Source: Acanthaster planci (lineage: Eukaryota > Echinodermata > Asteroidea > Valvatida > Acanthasteridae). Taken from it: a stretch of DNA of 56,708 bases. A model generated the notes under the pieces. It was not told where the DNA came from, made no database searches, and saw only the letters and a program-made list of their open reading frames with translations. The position numbers and the translations under genes are program-made. The stretch is taken from positions 2,273,331 through 2,330,038 of the forward strand of contig NW_019091380.1 in NCBI RefSeq assembly GCF_001949145.1. Reading direction: 5' to 3'. Below are positions 49,001 through 56,708 of this stretch, in pieces. Each line of letters opens with the position of its first letter. Within the stretch, counting starts at the first letter, position 1.

Positions 49001-52000
49001 GTGGGGCTATTTGCATAGATTCAGGCGGCTACATTCAGAGCTGAGCACATTAGTTTACTACTATTTTGGGGGGGTGTTTCGGGAAGAGCAAAACGACAAC
49101 TGAGCTTCTGGCCACAATCTGGAATTCCCATTGAAAACACAAGGCCACCCTCTTCCTGAGAGTCACCAGTCAGGACTATTTCTGTCCAATTTCGCAATGT
49201 TTGCTTTGGGTGCATATTTAGTGTAGCGCATCCACAAAGAGTGTACCTGTGCAGACCTTAATCGCAGGGAAGCCATTTTTGGTGGTGTTCCCTGAATCTA
49301 CTTCATTCAGTGTAATCTGTTGAATTGGATGGTGCCAGCTTATTCTGTGATCCAAGCCTCACTTGCAATTTTTTCATGTGGCAAAAAATTACAAATGCAA
49401 ACTTTTCCTCAGCAGAAACCTGTGTTAATTTATAATGAATTCTTACCCATTGCTTTCATTTCTATTCTCAGATTCCCAAAATGAAAAGCAACCCTCTCTT
49501 TCAATTTGATACCGTCGACTCATGAATGACATTTTAGTTACCTTGACTGCCATGAGGGTATTGCTTCTAGAATGCCACATCTTGCTCACAGAGCCAAAAG
49601 CCCCACGTCCTATCTCTCCTCTGTCTTCTAGATCATCTGATGTGAAGTCGTACGTCTGTCAAAAGACAACAAATGATCTGTGTTCAGAAAACCTGCCTCC
49701 TCCTGGAGTGAACCTCTCCAGTACCCTTCAGGACTTTGGGCGGTGATCCCTGGCAATATGGTGTTAGCTATTTTATGGCTTCAGACTGGAGACCCTCAAA
49801 CATAAATACTGACAAAAAGGAGGGACTACCTACTTATTTGGGAGAGCAAAGGTACAGTATCTAAAGGGCGAAGATTCAAATCCCCCTTCAGTCAATTTCT
49901 CTGTTAACAGTTACAAGGTAAGCACCTAGTCATTGGTTTGTTTCATGAAAAAAAAATGCAAAACAGCATACAAGGAAACTTCAAGCTGCAATCTTGAGTG
50001 TGTTTTAGTGATTAGATCCTGTTAATATCTTCAAGTGATTGGCAATTTCCATTTGGCTGAAAATACTTGTCTGCATCTACCATGCTTAAAAAAAAAGAAA
50101 TACTTTGAGATTCATGGAAATCTACGCCACTGTACCTGTAGGCCACATACATGTATCTACACAGGCTTCCTGTGTCAATTAGACTGTTTATGCAAAAGTG
50201 AACTGACACGTCTTTCATTTTCAGTTTTAGATCTTACCTCCATGGCCGATATGCTGAGTTTGCCAATGGAGTCCAGGCTACGTGAACGCATTCTGTCGCT
50301 GTCAACAAGAACGAATAGGACATGTCCAGGATCATGAAAAGTTACAATGATTCATTGGTGAAGCACTGGTCCCTAAACGTAATGAACCTGGCAGGAAAAT
50401 TTCTCAGCTGTGCTGGCAAAATGACAAAATACAAATCTGGGAGCCCTTGTCTACTGTACGAAGTCCTTCCACACAAAGGTGTGCTTTGAAGCGCATGTAT
50501 ATGTAGTTAAATGTGAAATGACTTTTTTTTTACTCACATCAACATCGGCCTGGCTTGGAAATAGTGAAGGAAATATTGGATGACATGAGTTGGAGTCACC
50601 ACATCCTATTTAAAGGACAGTGTACATGGACGTGTACGTGTAATAGGATTTTTACGACCAGAGTGCATGAATTACATCTTTATTACATGTTACAAAGACT
50701 TTCCACCTCCTCTGTAGTAAATAGGAGTGTCTGTTTACAGGAATTTTTGGAACAAGGTACCCGTGTTATGTCAATACCGAGTGCTCAGGTACCCTTAAAA
50801 TATGAAGCACACCTTATAACAAATGGCATTGCGTGCAATCCTGGCAGACCATGTGCCCATAACAGGGCTCTTTTTTCGTACATACACGTAGGAAGTAGAA
50901 CATTGTTCTAAACATTCGAGGGGAATCACTCCCACCTTTTCATTAAATGAAGTGTTACTGTAATTTGTAACAACAGCAGCTCCGTCGATCTTGGAACAGG
51001 TATTTGGATCTTGTTTATATTGTTGTAACACTTAGTGATCTGCCTGAAAACAAGTTGAGCTGAAATTCACTGCACGTTTCCTTTTAACTGCATGGCCTAC
51101 GAGTGGGATGGTTCACACTTGAGCATACGTGTACCTCATGACTCGTTCTTCTGCCGCTGACAATTTTGAGATGCCTCGACTGAGACAAGCTTGTATACAT
51201 GTATGACGGCCCAAACTATGATTCAGATCCAACAGCAGACCAACAGCTGTCACACTTGATGTGACAAGCGGTAAATGTACCTCTGTGAACTCCAACACAT
51301 GTAAAACATAATCACTTGAACTTTCTGTTCACAGGTGGTTTGTAAGAACGTGACAGCTTTCAATGGTCCTAGTTTGACCTTGTTTCATTTTCATTTTCCA
51401 ATTAGTAAAAGATTCAACCAGGGGACCTGTGCATGTGGTACCAGTTGGATGGTGACCAGATTCCATAATTGTAACCGGGGAAACAGGGCACAAGTCGCAC
51501 TATGAGGATTCCATTTCTTTAAAATTGCTTGGACCCTTTTTAACCCTGAACACCTTTGGGTAATTTCTGGGCACCCTGGTGAACCCAACAGAACCCAACA
51601 GCTGCAACAAAAGGCCCTTTTGTTCGCGACTCATATCAGCAAAATCCAATGGAAGGAGACTACTGTTGGATATTGCTGGGCTTGCGCTTAGCATGGTTAG
51701 GGTGAATATTGGGTATGTACAATTCATGACAGGCAAATTCACGAGAAGGCACCTGATGAATTATACCAAGCTTCAGCAGGTAACATATCCAGTTCTAAAA
51801 CATTCTATGGCTCCCATATATACAGCAGAATATTGATTAATTGTATGCATGGTTAGTCACATAACTGCTTTTCATGTTTTAGAATCTGACAGCATTTTGT
51901 TCAGTTACGATTACATGTACATTTGTACCTAATTAATGCGAGGTACATGTATAAGTCCCAATAATGTTACATGTGCACTGAAAAAGTATACGCAGCTGGT

Positions 52001-54843
52001 TTGTTGTACATTCCGTGGCCTTTAGGAGTCAGGATGAGATATTTTTGACACAAATTACTCCTTTTGAAGAAAGTCTGCTTTCTATTATTAGGAAACATTT
52101 CATTCTATTCCAACCACAAGAAACTATAAAAAAAATCACTTCCTGCTTTGGCGTATTTGTCATGTGGTAGACATCACCAGCAAATTGCTGATCAAAAAGG
52201 TCTGTTTAGTAACTCTGTCAAAGAAATTAAGACAACAAAATTCAAATATGATAAATTCCACTTTGGAACTGGCCAACTGTGTTCAGAATGCATTCACTTC
52301 CAAATGTTTTCGATCTCTTTCTGCACACATCTTGAACATTTTCCAATAAGAAAATCAACATTTCACCATTTCCTGTTAAAAGTAGACTGCAAGTTTGAAA
52401 AATTTTCTAAGAAGACAATTGTTTTGGGCCTACTCACAGGGGTGACTCGTATCTTTGATTTCCACTGCTGCCATTGCTACTGTGTGTGCTGTGCGTGCTG
52501 CTGATGCTGGAATTGCTGGGGCTGGTTACCAGACTTAGTCGGCTGGGGGACATCCCATCCGGCACTGTGGATTCGTGGATTTCGTTGTCATTTTGAGGGG
52601 TGATGCGGGTGAAATCCAGCTTCAAGGAGCGTTTGGAAGCCTCTGAAAGTTCCAATTATAAAACTCATATCAGTTTTTTAAAAAATCCAGTGGACTTCAA
52701 AAGGATAAAATAAAGTAAATGAAGCTATTAATATGTGGAAAATTCAAGAAATGTTCCCCAGGTGAGATTTGGAGATGAGAAGTAATCAGCTTTGAAGAAA
52801 TGTCCAGCAGGGCTTTTAACAATGATAACAAAATGCAAAGACTTTTCACTGCTTTTAATGGCTACAAAGGAATGAGTTCTTTTGCAAGAAGTTACCATGA
52901 TCATATGAATCTTAAACTAACAACAAAATATTGAAGAGAATTTAAGGGTCGACAAACTGAAACATAGGGCTGAGTCAATTTGAATAATTCACTATTCGAA
53001 TATTCCACCTTCAATTTGATCGAATATCTGAATATTCAGTTGCACCGAGCAGCAGATAGTTGAACATACCATATACAAAATCAGTTCCAATAGCACACAC
53101 AATTGTACATTATGATCAATATCATAGCTTCTCATATCCAGGAGTATCTCCAGCCACGATTTAGCAAGATTTAAAAGATGAACAAGACTTTTTGCCCTGC
53201 TGAAAATTTCTATTCCTTTAAAAAATTTTTAAGAATTAGTTACTTTTTAATTCGTTGTATGATTTCTGTTCCTTTTCATTTGAATCTGCTTGAAATAAGC
53301 CTCCATAGTGCAATTTTTCTCATTTAAAACAAAAAATTGTCCATTCCTTTTCATGAATTTTGTATTTGAATATTCAAATTCGAAGAACAGTATTCGAATA
53401 TTCGACAATCGATCTAATGTTCAGTTATTCGGCCCAGCCCTACTGAAACAGATGTACTTTATACAAAAAAATACTGAGAAATAACACTAGTCTTTTATTG
53501 CTTCCAATTAAATTGGGGAAATGGGAGAATCATATCAGGCCAGTCAGGAAAATTAAAGTCGTGAGAAAACTGGGATCCTAAAAGAAGCCAGAGAAGGAAA
53601 TTTGAACTACCCTAAATTGCTGCCAGTGACAATTGTTGGGTGTTTACCAAGTTGGTTGTGACCATACATTGCTTCAATTACATTTTGATGGGATAGGCTA
53701 GTTAAACAGCAAAGAAATTAATGCAGGCCTGCCCTTTGTCACTTTGTAATCACATTAACAGAGGATTCATGTCAACCATGCTGGCCAGATGATAACTTTC
53801 ATAGTGGAAATCTGGTTCAAAATGAAACAAAAACCTTCACATCTAAAAAAATTTCAATAAATTACTTGTATATATCTTTTTAAAATTCTCTTCCACATAT
53901 ATTTGAATGTTGACAAAACTTCAGCTGAGAATACTCAAAACTGGGTCTCAGGTTACTGAACAATCACAGTAAATTGCTATGCATTTACAAATGTACATTT
54001 GGCAGGGGTGTGAGTGGCCACTTAAAATTAAAGCTGAAAACAGCTAGCAAAAAGCCGAAATGTAAAAAGTTCCCATACTTTTGTAGACCTGGTGTACAAA
54101 AAAGCTGAAATTCTGGGTCAACATCTACAAAAAAAACTGATATCAGCTGGGAAGCTGAATTCATACATCGCTGATTTGGTTTAACTGTGCAACCATAGCA
54201 TCTGTTTTAACAGCCATGGACCTTGGCTTTTTAAGTTCTACACTAGATGCTTGTCTTATGCATGATCAAACATCGCTCTCACATCTTGTGGACGCAATGT
54301 ACGTTAAGGAGCAATCCGTTGCACAATGCTGCTCATTAGCCATCACTCATACTGGTAATGAAAACAATAAAACATCGATGATGGATTCCTCTTCCATCAT
54401 GTCGATAGCCCGAGTCAGTGGGTCAGCCAAACTAGGCCTACAGGCTACAGACAGCATGTACAGCAAGGGACTATGATAAATATCCTAACTGAAGTTGGGA
54501 CTGACGCTACAGTTGGGGTGTAACACAGTCACAAGAAGTGTAATGTTGTCAAGCATGGCACTGCTTCATTACTATACTAGTCCTAAGTTAAATGGGCCAA
54601 GGCCCCTGCAGAAAGTCCATATCCAAAACAGCGCATTCTACATGTACACCACACTCTGCTCCGAAAGTCAGCACTTTTCACGAACTGACATGAATATTTT
54701 CACTTTGTTGTTATCAAATCGATGCCTAATTACAAAATCTATATAAAAGACAAATTATGTAGATAATTTGTTGAAAACTGTTCCTGGAATTAACGATAAT
54801 AAGACGAATGTTATGACTCACCGTTCCCGCTACGAAACGCCAT
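42888..54843 (-). CDS. MAP2K4: Dual-specificity MAP kinase kinase 4 (complete, 12 exons, 402 residues)
   Basis: Cytoplasmic STE7-family kinase that phosphorylates the activation-loop Thr/Tyr of JNK, and in vertebrates p38, downstream of MAP3Ks. Exons: 54822-54843, 52438-52642, 50238-50298, 49542-49655, 48015-48134, 46882-47001, 46233-46284, 45463-45590, 44975-45052, 44446-44594, 43533-43578 and 42888-43001. All junctions are GT-AG, phases agree, and the total is 1209 bases. Visible parts: MAPK-docking D-site K-R-S-L-K-L (11-16), a Ser/Thr/Asn-rich linker (about 45-70), glycine loop G-R-G-A-F-G-S-V (112-119), A-V-K lysine 134, H-R-D 230-232, V-K-P-S-N, D-F-G 250-252, activation loop S-I-A-K-T with S260 and T264, P-Y-M-A-P-E, and the C-terminal docking helix ([11 protein letters not shown]). 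The human protein is 399 residues. It is clearly MKK4 rather than MKK3/6 or MKK7. Confidence 0.96.
43533..43578 (-). CDS. MAP2K4: MAP2K4 exon 11 (46 bases)
   Basis: The acceptor is TTTTTTCAG and the donor is CTG|GTGAGT. It encodes [15 protein letters not shown], matching human L-T-K-D-E-S-K-R-P-K-Y-K-E-L-L. Confidence 0.95.
43940..44360. repeat. Degenerate ~35-43 bp tandem repeat in MAP2K4 intron 10
   Basis: About ten imperfect monomers built on AATCCAACA...CAAAGTGTGGAATCTGCT (for example near 44016, 44043, 44161 and 44277). They lie between MAP2K4 exons 10 and 11. Open frames here in both directions (G-W-C-S-T-V-like, D-S-A-D-S-T-like) are repeat translations. Confidence 0.7.
44446..44594 (-). 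CDS. MAP2K4: MAP2K4 exon 10
   Basis: The acceptor is TTCCTGACAG and the donor is AACTG|GTAAGT. It encodes [17 protein letters not shown] and Q-V-V-K-G-P-P-P, ending in phase 2. Confidence 0.97.
44975..45052 (-). CDS. MAP2K4: MAP2K4 exon 9
   Basis: The acceptor is ACATTTCAG and the donor is TTA|GTGAGT. It encodes P-E-R-I-D-P and [14 protein letters not shown]. Confidence 0.97.
45463..45590 (-). CDS. MAP2K4: MAP2K4 exon 8 (catalytic and activation loops)
   Basis: The acceptor is GCGATGCAG and the donor is GCC|GTAAGT. It encodes [21 protein letters not shown] and [15 protein letters not shown]. Both regulatory residues are present. Confidence 0.98.
46233..46284 (-). CDS. MAP2K4: MAP2K4 exon 7 (up to H-R)
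   Basis: The acceptor is TCCTTACAG and the donor is AGAG|GTGAGA. It encodes [14 protein letters not shown]; the catalytic Asp codon is split across the intron. Confidence 0.96.
46882..47001 (-). CDS. MAP2K4: MAP2K4 exon 6
   Basis: The acceptor is ACATTGCAG and the donor is TCG|GTGAGC. It encodes [18 protein letters not shown] (hinge region) and I-L-G-K-I-T. Confidence 0.97.
48015..48134 (-). CDS. MAP2K4: MAP2K4 exon 5
   Basis: The acceptor is TTTTCACAG and the donor is GAG|GTAATA. It encodes [20 protein letters not shown], identical to human over these positions, and ends F-Y-G-A-L-F-K-E. Confidence 0.98.
49542..49655 (-). CDS. MAP2K4: MAP2K4 exon 4 (glycine loop)
   Basis: The acceptor is TTTTGACAG and the donor is AAG|GTAACT. 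It encodes [11 protein letters not shown] and ends L-M-A-V-K at the ATP-binding lysine. Confidence 0.97.
49835..49900 (+). repeat. tRNA-like SINE fragment
   Basis: TTTGGGAGAGCAAAGG (A-box-like) is followed about 25 bases later by AAGATTCAAATCCCCC (B-box-like). It lies in a MAP2K4 intron. It probably comes from a tRNA-derived SINE; no full clover leaf is seen. Confidence 0.4.
50238..50298 (-). CDS. MAP2K4: MAP2K4 exon 3
   Basis: The acceptor is TTGACAG and the donor is GAG|GTAAGA. It encodes [16 protein letters not shown], matching human R-L-R-T-H-S-I-E-S-S-G-K-L-K-I-S. Confidence 0.94.
52438..52642 (-). CDS. MAP2K4: MAP2K4 exon 2 (D-site and linker)
   Basis: The acceptor is ACTTTCAG and the donor is CCCCT|GTGAGT. 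It encodes S-K-R-S-L-K-L-D-F (human G-K-R-K-A-L-K-L-N-F), then a low-complexity [14 protein letters not shown] stretch. Confidence 0.93.
52965..53442. mobile_element. hAT-like non-autonomous element, copy 2
   Basis: It begins TAGGGCTGAGTCAATTTGAA and ends CGGCCCAGCCCTA, flanked by an exact 8-bp duplication CTGAAACA (52957-52964 and 53443-53450), the size made by hAT transposases. The 478-bp interior is AT-rich with GAATATTC palindromes and no ORF. It sits in MAP2K4 intron 1. Confidence 0.9.
54003..54160. repeat. Repeat related to the CAGGGGTGAGA family
   Basis: It starts CAGGGGTGTGAG and contains AAGCTGAAA and CAGCTGGGAAGCTGAA words resembling, in reverse orientation, the interior of the element at 14532-14671. 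The other end and a target duplication were not found. It lies in MAP2K4 intron 1. Confidence 0.4.
54822..54843 (-). CDS. MAP2K4: MAP2K4 exon 1 (start codon, 7 codons + 1 base)
   Basis: AAAATGG gives a good initiation context. It encodes M-A-F-R-S-G-N, with donor AACG|GTGAGT in phase 1 as exon 2 requires. Confidence 0.8.
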
Positions 54844-54899
54844 TTTGGATGACTGATGCGGTAGGGATCGGTCAGTGGGTCACTAGATTGAATAGACTT

Positions 54900-56690
54900 C
54901 TTTTCCAGTCATTCAGTGTAATAGGCGCACAATGATGCCAGCCTTGTGCGTTTGAAGTAGTGACAGACTGTGGCTAGGATTAGCTTTTAGGTGTACAAAA
55001 ATGGACTGATCGAAGCCTCAGCTTACTACATTCATAGTTGCGTGTATTTATCACAGCCATAGCCAAGTTGTTTGCACAAAGCCATCTACGCTGCAGTAAT
55101 TACAGCCCACATACGATTTGAAGCTAGTTTACTTTTTATTCTTCCAAGTGACGTTTTGGTTTTGGTTAAGAGCGCCCTCTGCCAAGAGCCTCTAGTCAGC
55201 AAAATGGGTGGGGCAATTTGAAAATGGGTGGCCACGCCTTGTTTCTGCCAGTCAGTTTATGGTGATATATTCTCCCATCTTGGCAAACAAGTCTGCGAGA
55301 AATATCTGAGAAATTTCCAGTTGTTTTTGAGCTATGATACACCATTTGATGGAGAAATTAAAACTGGTGGAAAATCTGGCAGATTATTAAGAATTTAACA
55401 GATTTCTGTCAGGTAATTTTAGCAGATAAATCAAACCTCTTCAATGCGAAAAGTAGATGCGGACTAGCGGGAGGTTCGGTAGAAAAAAATCATACTGCGC
55501 AATTTATTGTAGCGCGAGAGAGTGCAAAATATCCAACCCGCTAAATTGGGATCAACTCATAGTGAAACTTTTTGTTGTATGAGGAAGTGTTTGCCTGTGT
55601 TGTAACTGCAGCTACATGTATGTATTATTGCTTTCGGGTGATTTCTTGTGATTTAGAAAAGTTTTGCTGTAGCGGAATTTTGTGAAACAAATCAAGCATA
55701 ATTTTCATCTGGTCACCTTGCATACGAAACATGTAACCGACAATACTTTATTCGTCTGAAGCCGTTACGTGCTCAAGACTTCCTTCCAGTGGCGTTTAGT
55801 GTGCTGGAAATTGTAGGCGCGGGGGGATATGACACTACATAGGCGTCAGTGTTCATGGTATAAAAATGCATTCTGTAATATGTATCACATTCCTACATCT
55901 TAAACCTGAACAGCATATGTCTTTTTTTCCTCTTCCTCTGAGAGTAATTGAATTTATTCTGATTGTTGGATAGTTCAGAAATCTTTATTGATACTTTTAT
56001 AGAAGTTAGTGCTAGAGCTGTTTACTGAGAGAGTTGCGACATTAATGCCTCAATTGTTGGAACAAAAATGGTGGATTTTGCGTCAGTGCACACATACAAA
56101 ACAGGCTTAGTTCCGAAGTCTGAACTTAATTAATGCTTTGCCCATGGTTTGATAATGAGGATATCCTTGTACCACGCTCCTGTAACGACAGAATTTTAAA
56201 TAAAACACTCGCAACAGCGAGCTGCGAGTCAAATCGCAGTCTTGTCCAATAGTTAACGTGGGTTCTAGTAACATGTACATGTATCTTCTGTGCTTGATGC
56301 GTCGATTATGACGTCAGGGTACCGTACCGGACAGTAGGCTGTAGCAGTGGAAGTGGTGAACAGGAAATGTCTCTAATTTAACGAGTCCAAGTCATAGTAA
56401 TAATATCTGGGCGATTCAAAACGACATAATTATTAAAAAAATTCTATCTGGCAAATTCAAATTGACTGCCTGAAATCAATAGAATCTGTTTAGAAAATGA
56501 GAATCACTGACATTGAGAAATCTAAAAACTTGAAGAAAACGTGTGTGTTTATGGTGTCTAGTCTAAATTTGGTCTTTCACCTTATTTTTTAAAAAACATT
56601 CGTATGGACTTCCATTACTGCCATCTTACGCGTCGCATGTGTGGCGTTGTTTCTTGAGTCTGTAGCCACACGTGACGTCAACGTCGCTTA
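54900..56690. other. Upstream region of MAP2K4, no recognised gene
   Basis: It should contain the MAP2K4 promoter and 5' UTR next to 54843. No TATA box at a convincing distance was noted. Short CpG-containing patches occur near 55450-55560, 55790-55830 and from 56630 to the end. No exon was recognised on either strand. Confidence 0.5.
56669..56680. promoter_or_regulatory. Overlapping E-box and CRE (CACGTGACGTCA)
   Basis: CACGTG overlaps the full palindromic cAMP-response element TGACGTCA in a CpG-containing patch at the window edge. It lies 10 bases before an ATG in ATGGCGTCTTGCCGCCGC (56691 to the end), so it may be the proximal promoter of a plus-strand gene starting at the edge. This is an inference from motif and position only. 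Confidence 0.35.
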
Positions 56691-56708
56691 ATGGCGTCTT
56701 GCCGCCGC

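Overview
This is a eukaryotic genomic window. Coding sequence is split by introns with GT-AG borders, introns make up most of every gene, CpG is sparse, and old transposon relics and minisatellites fill the space between exons. The protein similarities and the very frequent palindrome TACATGTA suggest a marine invertebrate, probably a deuterostome such as an echinoderm or an amphioxus-like animal. That placement is an inference, not a demonstrated fact. No prokaryotic operon, CRISPR array or intact virus is visible.

Four protein genes could be rebuilt exon by exon by translating the DNA and checking splice sites and codon phase. (1) About 4.39-6.02 kb, minus strand: the first three coding exons of a mitochondrial dicarboxylate carrier (SLC25A10-like); the remaining exons are not in the window. 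(2) 13.66-19.45 kb, plus strand: the C-terminal half (nine exons, about 358 residues) of the nucleolar ribosome-biogenesis protein NOL11; exons for its N-terminal beta-propeller were not found. (3) 21.96-34.48 kb, minus strand: a complete 14-exon ankyrin-repeat/coiled-coil gene orthologous to ANKRD42 (533 codons), tail-to-tail with NOL11. (4) 42.89-54.84 kb, minus strand: a complete 12-exon MAP kinase kinase 4 (MAP2K4, 402 codons) with D-site, kinase core, S-I-A-K-T activation loop and C-terminal docking helix.

The genes look like unrelated housekeeping or signalling genes placed side by side: metabolite transport, rRNA synthesis, an ankyrin scaffold and a JNK-pathway kinase. They do not form a functional cluster.

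Repeats: a decayed Tc1/mariner relic (9.6-10.45 kb); two copies of a ~478-bp hAT-like non-autonomous element (34.9 and 53.0 kb); several elements with terminal inverted repeats (0.67, 3.5, 8.5, 14.5, 31.7 and 41.1 kb), three of which have exact 6-bp flanking duplications; minisatellites at 1.0, 12.7/13.4, 22.9 and 44.0 kb; a ~150-bp triplication that includes part of ANKRD42 exon 11; and tRNA-like SINE fragments. The most unusual signals are that triplication, a possible alternative terminal exon with its own poly(A) signal in ANKRD42 intron 1, an unassigned exon-like ORF next to it, the 6-bp-duplication element family, and a GC-AG intron in the carrier gene. I saw no evidence of a new multi-gene system.
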